Source of the DNA: Hydrogenophilales bacterium CG_4_10_14_3_um_filter_63_21
Lineage (GTDB): Bacteria; Pseudomonadota; Gammaproteobacteria; Burkholderiales; Thiobacillaceae
Length of the DNA: 48,400 nucleotides
Reading direction: 5' to 3'
Assembly (NCBI GenBank): GCA_002784045.1
Contig: PFJX01000009.1
Coordinates: 1-48,400 of the forward strand
The stretch's first letter is position 1. The number at the start of each line of letters is the position of its first letter. Position numbers and translations under genes: made by a program. The notes beneath the pieces were generated by a model. The model was not told the DNA's origin and searched no databases. It was given only the letters and a program-made list of their open reading frames with translations. This document shows positions 26,028 to 33,443 of the stretch, piece by piece.

Positions 26028-26756
26028 ATGTTCAAGCCCAAACTCCCTTCGCTGGTCGACCCCGGCGGCAGCCAGGAGGCCAATCTTTCCGCGCATGAAT
26101 CCTGGCGCGTATTCGAGATCATGGCCGAGTTCGTCGAGGCCACCGAGCGCCTGGGGCCGATCCGCCCGGCGGTTTCCATCTTCGGCAGCGCGCGGGTGCA
26201 GCCCGATTCCGCCATCTACATGCTCACCGAAGCCATTGCCCGCAAGCTCTCGGATGCCGGTTTCGCGGTGATCTCCGGGGGCGGGCCGGGGGTGATGGAA
26301 GCGGCCAACAAGGGCGCCTTCTTCGGCCATTCGCCCAGCGTCGGCCTCAACATCCAGTTGCCGCACGAACAGCGCAGCAACCCGTTCCAGGACATCAGCC
26401 AGACCTTCCGGCATTTCTTCGCGCGCAAGGTGATGTTCGTGAAATTCGCCAGCGCCTATGTGGTCATGCCGGGCGGCTTCGGCACCCTGGATGAACTCAT
26501 GGAAGCGCTCACCCTGGTGCAGACCGGCAAAACCCGCCGCATCCCCATCATCCTGGTGCAATCCTCTTACTGGAGCGGCCTGGTGGACTGGTTTCGCGAC
26601 CAGCTCGTGCGCGAGGGCATGATCGACCCCGCCGACCTGGACCTGATCAAGGTGATCGACGAACCCGACCAGGTCGTCGCCGCCATCTTCAGCCACTACG
26701 AAACCCGAGGCTTCGGGCCATCGCCGCAGGAACGGGAGATTCTGTTCAACCTGTGA
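26028..26756 (+). CDS. LOG-family protein (TIGR00730 type)
   Basis: A 242-residue Rossmann-fold enzyme of the LOG group, which hydrolyses nucleoside 5'-monophosphates to free base and ribose phosphate (cytokinin-activating or nucleotide-salvage role). Signature motifs are visible: SGGGPGVMEAANKGAFFG and VMPGGFGTLDELMEALTLVQ, the latter being the PGGxGTxxE catalytic motif. It resembles the longer bacterial class with an N-terminal extension. The start MFKPKLPSL at 26028 was chosen over an upstream frame that begins within the repeat at 25968. It is divergent from polA. Confidence 0.87.
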   Translation: MFKPKLPSLVDPGGSQEANLSAHESWRVFEIMAEFVEATERLGPIRPAVSIFGSARVQPDSAIYMLTEAIARKLSDAGFAVISGGGPGVMEAANKGAFFGHSPSVGLNIQLPHEQRSNPFQDISQTFRHFFARKVMFVKFASAYVVMPGGFGTLDELMEALTLVQTGKTRRIPIILVQSSYWSGLVDWFRDQLVREGMIDPADLDLIKVIDEPDQVVAAIFSHYETRGFGPSPQEREILFNL

Positions 26757-26771
26757 TTTCGGCACCCTCTC

Positions 26772-26796
26772 AAGAAACACGCCGGGCCGCCCCAAG
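26772..26796. repeat. Left arm of a 25-bp inverted repeat around the DUF2782 gene
   Basis: This 25-base segment (core AACACGCCGGGCCGCCCC) is the exact reverse complement of 27261-27285. The two lie 464 bases apart and bracket the DUF2782 gene. It looks like a truncated, inverted copy of the repeat unit at 27210-27300. Confidence 0.7.
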
Positions 26797-26881
26797 CCGG
26801 CGCATCGCGGACTGGGTCCGCTCCTACGGCGTGGCGGTTGTTTCACGCTAATATTCAGACACCCATTACGAGACAGCCATC

Positions 26882-27205
26882 ATGCGCATCCCCGCCTTCC
26901 TGCTCGCCGCGTTATTAACTCCCGCGGCCTATGCCGCCCCCCCCCGTCTGGAGCCGCTACCCGACATTCCGCCGCCGCCCGGCATGGTGGACCCGGCGCT
27001 GGAACCGCAGATCACCATCGTCCAGCACGGCACTGACCGGGTGGAGGAGTTCCGTATCAAGGGCAAGCTATACATGATTCGGGTCACGCCGCCCCATGGC
27101 CGGCCTTACTACCTGGTGGATCAGCGCGGCGATGGCGCGATGCGCCGCTACGACGATCTCTCCCCGAACTTCCAGGTTCCCCTGTGGGTCATCTCGGAGT
27201 TCTGA
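26882..27205 (+). CDS. DUF2782 periplasmic protein
   Basis: A 107-residue exported protein: signal peptide (MRIPAFLLAALLTPAAYA), a proline-rich stretch (PLPDIPPPPGMVDP), then a small beta-rich domain (ITIVQHGTDRVEEFRIKGKLYMIRVTPPHGRPYYLVDQRGDG). This matches the DUF2782 family, common next to polA in betaproteobacteria. Function unknown. It is followed by the BPSS1780-type membrane protein gene, separated by a repeat that contains the matching arm at 27261. Confidence 0.85.
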   Translation: MRIPAFLLAALLTPAAYAAPPRLEPLPDIPPPPGMVDPALEPQITIVQHGTDRVEEFRIKGKLYMIRVTPPHGRPYYLVDQRGDGAMRRYDDLSPNFQVPLWVISEF

Positions 27206-27209
27206 GCGC

Positions 27210-27300
27210 CCCCGAAAACGCCGCTCCGCGGCGTTCTCCCCCCAAGGGGGCCAAGCAACACTTGGGGCGGCCCGGCGTGTTTCTTCTGAGCGCCCCCTCC
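27210..27300. repeat. Hairpin-rich intergenic repeat after DUF2782
   Basis: Contains several inverted repeats: ACGCCGCTCCGCGGCGT (27222-27238), CCCCCAAGGGGG (27239-27250), CCAAG...CTTGG, and the 25-base arm 27261-27285 that pairs with 26772-26796. It resembles a common betaproteobacterial terminator-like repeat and probably ends the DUF2782 transcript. Confidence 0.6.
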
Positions 27301-27338
27301 TGTTCCATACGCCGCCCTATCGGCGGCATGTGTTTTTC

Positions 27339-28103
27339 ATGAATCCACTCACTATCTCGCGTCCTCCCGCATCCGCCGGCCTGCTCTGGATCAAGGAGGG
27401 TTGGCGCCTATTCAAACAGGCGCCGATTCCCTGGATGGGGATGACCGCCCTGGTGTTCATGGTGATCATCGGTGTCAGCATGATTCCCCTGATTGGCCGC
27501 CATCTCATCGAGCTGCTTTCGCCTTTTCTGGTGGCCGGTTATTTTTCCGCCAGCCGGGCGGCCATGTCTGGCGAACCCATCGCCTTCACCCATCTCGGCG
27601 CCGGTGTTCAGAGCGGGCGCGATACCTTGCTGCGCATCGGTGTCGCCTACATGGTGTGTTCCTTCCTCATCTTCCTGCTGGTCCGGGTGCTGACCGGGAG
27701 TGATCTGCATGTCCTCCTGCAACAAACCCAGAACCCCGCGGAGATGACACCGGAGCTTGCCAACCTGATCGTCACCACCGGTATGCCGGCTTTGTTGCTG
27801 GCCACGCTGCTGTTCACCCCTTTGATCATGGCGACCTGGTTCTCCCCCGGCCTGGTGCTGTTCGAAGGCCTCCCACCCCTGCGCGCGCTCTGGTGGAGCC
27901 TCTGGGCCTGCTGGGTGAACTGGCGTCCATTGCTGTATTACAGCCTGATGCTGGGCCTGCTCGCCATGGTCGCCATCATCATTCCCTTCGGCCTCGGTAT
28001 GCTGGTGTTTATACCGTTGACCCTGATCTCCACCTATGTCGCGTATTGCGCGATCTTCACACCCGCGGAAACCGCGGTGATGGAGGCCGAAGCGTCGCCA
28101 TGA
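27339..28103 (+). CDS. BPSS1780-family membrane protein
   Basis: A 254-residue inner-membrane protein with about six hydrophobic segments and no catalytic motif. The sequence pattern (GLLWIKEGWRLFKQAPIPWMGM near the start, PLIMATWFSPGLVLFEG and LRALWWSLWACWVNWRPLLYY in the middle) matches the BPSS1780 family, frequent near polA and DUF2782 in betaproteobacteria. Role unknown. The start at 27339 (MNPLTISRPP) excludes a non-conserved upstream frame. Its stop overlaps the start of the next gene by four bases, so the two are translationally coupled. Confidence 0.82.
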   Translation: MNPLTISRPPASAGLLWIKEGWRLFKQAPIPWMGMTALVFMVIIGVSMIPLIGRHLIELLSPFLVAGYFSASRAAMSGEPIAFTHLGAGVQSGRDTLLRIGVAYMVCSFLIFLLVRVLTGSDLHVLLQQTQNPAEMTPELANLIVTTGMPALLLATLLFTPLIMATWFSPGLVLFEGLPPLRALWWSLWACWVNWRPLLYYSLMLGLLAMVAIIIPFGLGMLVFIPLTLISTYVAYCAIFTPAETAVMEAEASP

Positions 28104-28606
28104 GAGGGGTGTTACTCGCCGTCTTTCTGGCGGGCGCCACCGCGCTGGCCACCGCATTGGCCACCGCACTGGCCACCCTCCCGGTGAAATTCGGCGATGC
28201 GCTCAACCCGAAGTTCCACCACCCGCGCTGCCTGCAATGCCACCAATTCAACAGCGCCCGGCAGCAGGGCCGCGCCTACCACTCGCACAGCGCCCGCTTC
28301 CTCTGCGACAAGTGCCATAGCACCAATATCACCGGCCTGCCGCGCGGCGAGTGGATCGCCCCGCCGGAGCGGATGGACTGGACCGACCTCAACGCCCGCG
28401 ACACTTGCCTGCTGATCAAACGCAACCTGGCCGGCGAAGACCCGGCGCAGAAAATGCTCACGCACCTGCTGGGTGATGTCCGTGTCCGCTGGGCGCTGGA
28501 CAGCGGCATGACCCCCGGCGGCCGCTTCCCCGCCGTGCCTGGCGGCTACGCGGAGTTCGCGAAGCAAGCGCAGGAATGGGTTGAGGGCGGGATGCTGTGC
28601 GAGTGA
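28100..28606 (+). CDS. Small secreted protein with two CxxCH motifs (putative diheme)
   Basis: A 168-residue exported protein with two heme-attachment motifs, CLQCH and CDKCH, about 37 residues apart, which suggests a small diheme c-type cytochrome matured by the Ccm system. The signal peptide hydrophobic core is built from three copies of a 12-base unit (reading ATALATALATL). The rest includes TGLPRGEWIAPPERMDWTDLNARDTCLLIKRNL and LLGDVRVRWALDSGMTPGG. I recognise no named family with certainty. The ATG start overlaps the preceding membrane-protein stop. Confidence 0.65.
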   Translation: MRGVLLAVFLAGATALATALATALATLPVKFGDALNPKFHHPRCLQCHQFNSARQQGRAYHSHSARFLCDKCHSTNITGLPRGEWIAPPERMDWTDLNARDTCLLIKRNLAGEDPAQKMLTHLLGDVRVRWALDSGMTPGGRFPAVPGGYAEFAKQAQEWVEGGMLCE

Positions 28607-28624
28607 ATCGGTGGTGAGTTCGTA

Positions 28625-28665
28625 GGTTGGGCTGAGGGACGAAGCCCAACACCCCATCCTACGGC
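28625..28665. repeat. Common intergenic repeat fragment
   Basis: CGTAGGTTGGGCTGAGGGAC and AAGCCCAACACCCCATCCTACG form an inverted repeat (GTAGG...CCTAC, TTGGGCT...AGCCCAA) typical of a widespread proteobacterial intergenic repeat. It separates the diheme gene from the convergent Dnd operon and may terminate both. Confidence 0.55.
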
Positions 28666-28710
28666 CCTGGCTGGAAGCCGGCGTTACAAGCGAGTGAGAG
28701 AAAAGCCCAA

Positions 28711-30081
28711 TCAGAAAGCAATAACCCGATTGGCCGCCCCGTCGAGCACAGTCAGACAAACACCAGGCTCCAGTGCGGAGAAGTTGAGTCCCTTCCTGGC
28801 TTTGAACATGTTATTCAGCACCGCCGTGCTGGTGGCATTGGTCTTGAAACAGATGGGCAGGCCGATCTGCTCCATGTAATCGTCGGACTGGCCTTCATAG
28901 TCGTCCGGGCTTTGCGAGGCCATGAATACGGCCAGGCCATGCGAGCGATGCAGCCGTACCAGTTTGGAGAGGCCATCGTGCTTCGCGGCCAACAGCGGCT
29001 TCGCTTCGTCGATGGCGAACGCCAAGCGAACGGCGCGATGAAATTTCGCATCCATCGGCGCCTCCGGCAGCGTTTGCAAATACCGATGCAGCGCATCGAA
29101 CAACAGGAACAGCGCCAGCCGGCGGCTCTCGTCCGGCGCGCCGCCGAAGGCCAATATCCGGCTCTTGCCGAAGAACTCGACCGGGGTCAGTTCCGGCGAG
29201 AACAAGCTGTACTGGTTCATCATCCGCAAGGAGGACAGCACGCGGTCTTCCTTGATGCCATTGTCCTCGTAGTGCTGTTCCAGGGTTTTCTGGATGTCGG
29301 CGAGCGGGATGCGCTGGCGTTGCGCAAGCAAGGGCTTGAGCGCTTCCACGACCCTGGGTTTCTGGTTGTCGGTCAGTCCATCCTTGAGCGCCTTGTCCAG
29401 CGAGGCGCAGAAGTCCATCGCCACGTCGCGCGCCGATTCGAGGCTGGCATCCGAGCCGGCGAACATGTCCAGCGGTATCGGCGCCTTGGGCACCTTGATG
29501 ACCTCGGCGCCGAGGTCGCGCGCCAGTTCCGGCCGGTCGGCCAATTCGTCCTTCCCGGCGTCGATGAGCAGCACTGGCGCGCCGGTCTGTTCCCGCAATT
29601 GGGCGAGCAGCTTGAGCATCATCCGGGTTTTTCCGGAACCGGCCTGACCCATGATGGCCACGTTGGGCGAATAGCCGCGCCCGTTCAGGAGCCAGCGCGC
29701 GGGCGCGTTGGTTTCCCGATTCGTGCCGAGGTCGAGCCACAAGGGTTTCGCTGTCATGGACTGCGGCGTGGTTGTTTGATCCGCATCTGTCGGAAGCGTG
29801 TCGCCGTCATCCGGCAGTACCGCGCGCCGGGTAATGAGGGTTTCGACAAAATCGGCATACCCGTTGGGAGCGGCCTCCCAATCCTCGTTCAACAACTGCA
29901 CGCCGCGACTCCAGTGGTCACGCACCGCTGCTTGCAGCACATCGAGCGGGATCGCCTTGTTCGGAAAATGCTTGCGAATGTTCTCCACCAGCAAGGCCAG
30001 CCAGAGCAGCGCGCCAGTGCCTTGTCCACCTCCTTGTCCTGGGAAAGCAGAATGACCTGGCGCTGCGGGTCGGAATGCCAA
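28711..30081 (-). CDS. dndE: DndE-like segment fused to HerA/FtsK-like ATPase (5' end damaged)
   Basis: The frame covers 456 codons. Residues about 24-65 (ALLWLALLVENIRKHFP, RDHWSRGVQLLNEDW) resemble the C-terminal half of DndE, the nicked-DNA-binding subunit of phosphorothioation systems. After a linker, residues 117-456 form a P-loop ATPase of the HerA/FtsK superfamily with Walker A GQAGSGKT (145-152), the strand VLLIDAGKDEL, Walker B LAFAIDEAK (353-361) and the sensor FMASQSPDD. The first 23 codons are only an alternative reading of the dndD end, and no good start is visible (TTG at 30081 with a poorly spaced GGAG). The N-terminal half of DndE is missing, suggesting a deletion at about 30012. 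The ATPase part may correspond to DptH-like proteins. DndE/ATPase assignment is inference from pattern. Confidence 0.7.
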   Translation of the reverse strand: MAFRPAAPGHSAFPGQGGGQGTGALLWLALLVENIRKHFPNKAIPLDVLQAAVRDHWSRGVQLLNEDWEAAPNGYADFVETLITRRAVLPDDGDTLPTDADQTTTPQSMTAKPLWLDLGTNRETNAPARWLLNGRGYSPNVAIMGQAGSGKTRMMLKLLAQLREQTGAPVLLIDAGKDELADRPELARDLGAEVIKVPKAPIPLDMFAGSDASLESARDVAMDFCASLDKALKDGLTDNQKPRVVEALKPLLAQRQRIPLADIQKTLEQHYEDNGIKEDRVLSSLRMMNQYSLFSPELTPVEFFGKSRILAFGGAPDESRRLALFLLFDALHRYLQTLPEAPMDAKFHRAVRLAFAIDEAKPLLAAKHDGLSKLVRLHRSHGLAVFMASQSPDDYEGQSDDYMEQIGLPICFKTNATSTAVLNNMFKARKGLNFSALEPGVCLTVLDGAANRVIAF

Positions 30082-31934
30082 TACTCCAACAGGTTGTGGC
30101 GGTGGGTGCTGTCCAGGCGGGCCATCGGCGTATCCACGACAAGTGGGATGTGATAGCCGGAGACATCGGCCAGTCCGGCGAATAGCGCGGTGGCGAATAT
30201 CTGGTTCTCTCCCGCCGAACGGTCAAATCGCAGCGGCTGTCCGTTATCGGTGAACATCTGGGTGGTCCCATCCGGGCCGATTTCGATGCGATCTACCTGC
30301 TTTTTATGTGCCAGGGCCTTGAAGCGTTCAGTCACCTTGGCCGAAAGCGCACGGGTCTTTTGCTCGAACAGCCTGGGCAGTAATTCGTCGATCAATGCCT
30401 TGACCCGCTCGGCCTTGCGGGCCACCGACTGCGCCGGTTCGGCCTGGAGGTAGCGCGCGTTTTCGCGCTCGTAGTCCGCCCTGGCCTGATTGATCGTGGA
30501 CTCCAGGGAAGTCAGGCGCCGCTCCAGATCACCACGATTCCGATTCAACTCGTTGAGCGCCTCCTGAATGGCCCTGAGTTCTTCGTTGAGTTTGGTCAGG
30601 GCACCGTCGTCATCGACACCCTGCAACTGGATGCGCCGGTTCTCCAATTCTTTCAGACGGATGCGAATGTCCGCCCGGCGCCTGGCCAACTCGCGAATTT
30701 GCGTAGCCCCAACCCGGAAAACGGATTGCGCTTCTTCCAGGCGCTGGCGCTGACGGGGTTCGAGGTAGCCGTGTAGGACATCGACTGCACAATCCACCGG
30801 GCGCGGCCAGAAAAGGCTTTCCCAGGCTTCGGTGATGGCGATTTCCAGACCGCGCCGCTCCGTGCGGCTGAAATGCGCCAGGCGGTCGTTTTCGAGAAAG
30901 CGTTCCGCGAACCGTTGTTTCTCCGGTTCCAGCCCATTCTTTCGTTCTTCCCATTCAATCAGGCGCCGCTCGGTTTTCAGGCGATAACGCAAACCGTCAT
31001 GCAATGCCGGCTCGCTCAGATGGAAAGGCAGGCGGTCGCCCAGCAGCTTTTCCAGCATTTTCTCGCACTCATCCAGTTCGCGCTTCTTCTCGCCTTCCTC
31101 GCGGATGAGGTCTTCCACACTCTTGATGTTGCCGCCGCCCGCGCCGATGTTGATGAGGCGTTCTTGCGCCGTTTCCAGGCGCTCCGTTTGCTGTCGAATG
31201 TTTTCAATGCACTGCGCCAGATCGGTGCCCAGGTGCGTACGCTCGTTTTCCTTGATGCCGACCTCGGCCAGCATCTTGTCCAGTTCGGTTTTGTCCTTGG
31301 CCAAGGCACCCTGCCGCCGGTTGTTCTGGTACTGCCCCAGGCGTTCACGCAACTGGCGCACCAGCACCACGCCCATGAGGCTTTCCATTCCTTGTTTGAC
31401 CCATTCGCTGCGATCCTGGTCGGCCAGTTTCTTCACTTCCTCGCCATCGAAGAAAAAGAAGGGCGCCAGGTGGGCCGGTACCACATGCTCATACAGCACG
31501 GTCGAGAGTTTTTCGCTGGCATCAAGTGGGCGAGATACACCATCCAGGATTTCGTCCAACCGGGCCTCCTGGCTCAGATACTTGCCCTGGGGGTCGAAAT
31601 ACCAGGTGCGCGTGACATCAAACCCGTAGTCATTCAGCACCATCAGTCGAATGGAAACGCGCATAGCGCGATCACGTGCGCCTTGCGCGCTGCCATGCAA
31701 GGCACCCTGAAGAAATTTGGCATAGGCGTTTTCCTTCAGCCCCGCACGCGCCAGATGATGGGTCGCATCCTCGCCATACAGGCAGAGGTAGAGCGCTTCC
31801 AGCAGCGTGGTCTTGCCGTGGCCGTTCATGCCACCAATCAGCACCAGGTTTTTCCCATCACCCGGTTCTGGGAACTGGAAAACCTGGTTCAGGTAGGCCT
31901 TGAAATTCGAGAGTTCGATGCGTGCGATCCACAT
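29889..31934 (-). CDS. dndD: DNA phosphorothioation ATPase DndD (C-terminus aberrant)
   Basis: An SMC/RecN-like ATPase of the Dnd system that supports sulfur incorporation into the DNA backbone. Start MWIARIELSNFKAY at 31934 lies two bases after the upstream small gene. Walker A is GGMNGHGKTT (34-43). About residues 200-560 are coiled coil rich in Glu/Arg/Leu. The ABC signature is SAGENQIFATALF (573-585) and the Walker B/D-loop is PLVVDTPMARLDSTHRHN (597-614). Homology ends at VILLSQDKEVDKALA (about residue 641); the following 40 codons to 29889 only mirror the downstream DndE frame. Native DndD would be expected to continue for a few dozen more residues, so the 3' end looks lost by the same deletion that removed the start of dndE. 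Confidence 0.85.
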   Translation of the reverse strand: MWIARIELSNFKAYLNQVFQFPEPGDGKNLVLIGGMNGHGKTTLLEALYLCLYGEDATHHLARAGLKENAYAKFLQGALHGSAQGARDRAMRVSIRLMVLNDYGFDVTRTWYFDPQGKYLSQEARLDEILDGVSRPLDASEKLSTVLYEHVVPAHLAPFFFFDGEEVKKLADQDRSEWVKQGMESLMGVVLVRQLRERLGQYQNNRRQGALAKDKTELDKMLAEVGIKENERTHLGTDLAQCIENIRQQTERLETAQERLINIGAGGGNIKSVEDLIREEGEKKRELDECEKMLEKLLGDRLPFHLSEPALHDGLRYRLKTERRLIEWEERKNGLEPEKQRFAERFLENDRLAHFSRTERRGLEIAITEAWESLFWPRPVDCAVDVLHGYLEPRQRQRLEEAQSVFRVGATQIRELARRRADIRIRLKELENRRIQLQGVDDDGALTKLNEELRAIQEALNELNRNRGDLERRLTSLESTINQARADYERENARYLQAEPAQSVARKAERVKALIDELLPRLFEQKTRALSAKVTERFKALAHKKQVDRIEIGPDGTTQMFTDNGQPLRFDRSAGENQIFATALFAGLADVSGYHIPLVVDTPMARLDSTHRHNLLEYWHSDPQRQVILLSQDKEVDKALARCSGWPCWWRTFASIFRTRRSRSMCCKQRCVTTGVAACSC

Positions 31935-31936
31935 GG

Positions 31937-32137
31937 TCAATCCATCCTCTCGAACACGGCATCGAGTTCTTCGTAAATGCCACGAGCGCGTTCCCGATGC
32001 TGGTGGCGTCGTTCGATTGCAACCAACTCGCGTAAGACATCCACCGGCACCTGATGTTGTGCACACAGTTCGCATAGCAGCGCGTAGGCCTGCTCGTCAT
32101 CCCACAAGGGTAAGTCGGCGGTCAGTTCTTCATCCAT
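31937..32137 (-). CDS. Small acidic protein between dndC and dndD
   Basis: A 66-residue protein (MDEELTADLPLWDDEQAYAL... ELDAVFERMD), strongly acidic at both ends with a basic patch (ERRHQHRERARG) in the middle and a helical pattern throughout. It starts 24 bases after the dndC stop, behind GGGAGA, and ends two bases before the dndD start, so it belongs to the operon. From memory, small proteins of this type accompany Dnd-like modification genes, but I cannot name a function. It could be an assembly factor or inhibitor of the neighbouring subunits. Confidence 0.7.
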   Translation of the reverse strand: MDEELTADLPLWDDEQAYALLCELCAQHQVPVDVLRELVAIERRHQHRERARGIYEELDAVFERMD

Positions 32138-32161
32138 TTCATGTCTCCCTTCATGCTTTGG

Positions 32162-33326
32162 TCAGGTCTTCTGTCCATAGCCGGCGGATCGCCTGAATCT
32201 CCGCCTCGCTATGAGGGGTGCGCCGAATTCGTATTGGGTCGCCAGAAGACGATCAAAGATCATCCGGCGCGCCTGCACGGTGAATGGGCCGGGGATGTGC
32301 CGCCCCTCGGCGTTGAAACTAATACGGCCGTTACGGCGTGCCACCTGTCGAAGCGCGGTGTCGTTGCGGATGCTCTTGAGCCAGTCACGGAATGCGATGA
32401 GCGGCAGATAGCCAACCTGGCCGCTGTCCACAAAGCCTTGCAGGCTGCGATCCTTTTCCACGACCGTGCAGGTCCAGCAGCCAAAACGGCTGGAGTTGGT
32501 GCCGCAGCCCGGGGCCTCGGCCTTGGAAAGCACGATGGGGCACTCGCCGCCCTCGGCATCGCGGTAAAGCCGAATCAGCGCGCCGTGTGAACCGCCCCAG
32601 GGCGGGGTGTGGCAGGCCAGGATTTCCCAAACATCATCGGTCGTCAGTTCCACGATGGGGCGGTAAACGAAGGCACCGGGAAGCTCCGAGTGCGGGGTGA
32701 GATGGGTGTCGGCCAGGTTGACCCGCCGGTTGATGGCGCTGCGGCGGGACTGGCTTTCGTCCAGCCGCACGCCCAAGACTACGATGGCGGCACCGCAGCG
32801 GGAAACGAAATCCAGGATGTATCGGCTGGTGGGCTGGATCTTCAGCCGGTCAGTGCACCAGCGCATGGTCTGGTTGGGGGTGGGATAACCGCGCCCGATG
32901 AGATTGACCCAGAAGGATTGCTCGATGTCCGGGTGGGTGCTGGCGACGGTGACGGGCAAGCCCAGATTGGCCGACGCCAGCGCGATGGCATCCTGGCTTT
33001 GCTTGAGATGCGCCACGACCAGCGGGCTTTCTACCAGGGTGTCGTTCGAGACCAGATGCACCGGGCGCGTGCGCCGTGACGGCTCGATCGACAGCAGCGC
33101 CGCGAAAATGGCGTGGGTAACAAGGGTGCTGTCCTTGCCGCCCGAGTAACCAATGATCCAGGGGTAAGTTTGCGCGGCGGAAAGATATTCGTCGCGAATA
33201 TCGGCGACGACCGCGCGGAACTTCTCTACCGGGTCGCGATCATTTTCGGCAGCTGGCAGCTGGCAGCTGGCAGCTGGCAGCTGGCTGCTGGCTGCTGGCT
33301 GCTGGCTGCTGGCTGCTATCGCTCAT
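32162..33326 (-). CDS. dndC: DNA phosphorothioation sulfurtransferase DndC, out of frame at its repeat-bearing start
   Basis: A PAPS-reductase-like enzyme that activates DNA for sulfur insertion. The body is clearly DndC: PP-loop YSGGKDSTL (near 33130), then HLVSNDTLVESPLVVAHL, RWCTDRLKIQP, GVRLDESQSRR, and the cluster-type cysteines GCGTNSSRFGCWTC. The only plausible start codons, ATG at 33332 and 33326, are followed by ten 7-bp repeats (33248-33317). With ten repeats that frame stops after 28 codons (TGA at 33242-33240). The DndC frame is open only from 33322 and has no ATG, GTG or TTG until 33061, downstream of the PP-loop. Nine or twelve repeats would join ATG to DndC in frame, giving a protein of about 385 residues. 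Functional state therefore depends on repeat number. Confidence 0.88.
33248..33317. repeat. Ten 7-bp tandem repeats across the dndC start
   Basis: Five perfect copies of GGCAGCT (33248-33282) followed by five perfect copies of GGCTGCT (33283-33317), 70 bases in total. The two unit types differ at one base. Because seven is not a multiple of three, each gain or loss of one unit changes the dndC reading frame. Located three codons after the ATG at 33326. Confidence 0.97.
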
Positions 33327-33443
33327 GTTCATGGCTACGATGATCGGAAAAGGGTGGCGAGTTTACCAAGCCATGACACTACAGACGGCGAGGGTGGAGA
33401 AATCCGGCAAATACCAACCTCCCCCGCAACTTGGTCAAACCGT

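Noticed and set aside
27893-28099. Upstream extension of the two-CxxCH protein frame
   Set aside because: It overlaps the BPSS1780-type gene in another frame; the ATG at 28100 gives a clean signal peptide.
29889-30020. Programmed ribosomal frameshift joining dndD and dndE
   Set aside because: No slippery heptamer or downstream structure is apparent, and both proteins lack conserved residues at the junction, which a frameshift would not explain. A deletion fits better.
33061-33061. GTG at 33061 as the real dndC start
   Set aside because: It would omit the PP-loop SGGKDS motif, which lies upstream in the same open frame and is essential to the family.
33248-33317. CRISPR-like or centromere-like repeat array
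   Set aside because: Units are only 7 bases, directly contiguous and without spacers; position across a gene start indicates a simple-sequence contingency tract.
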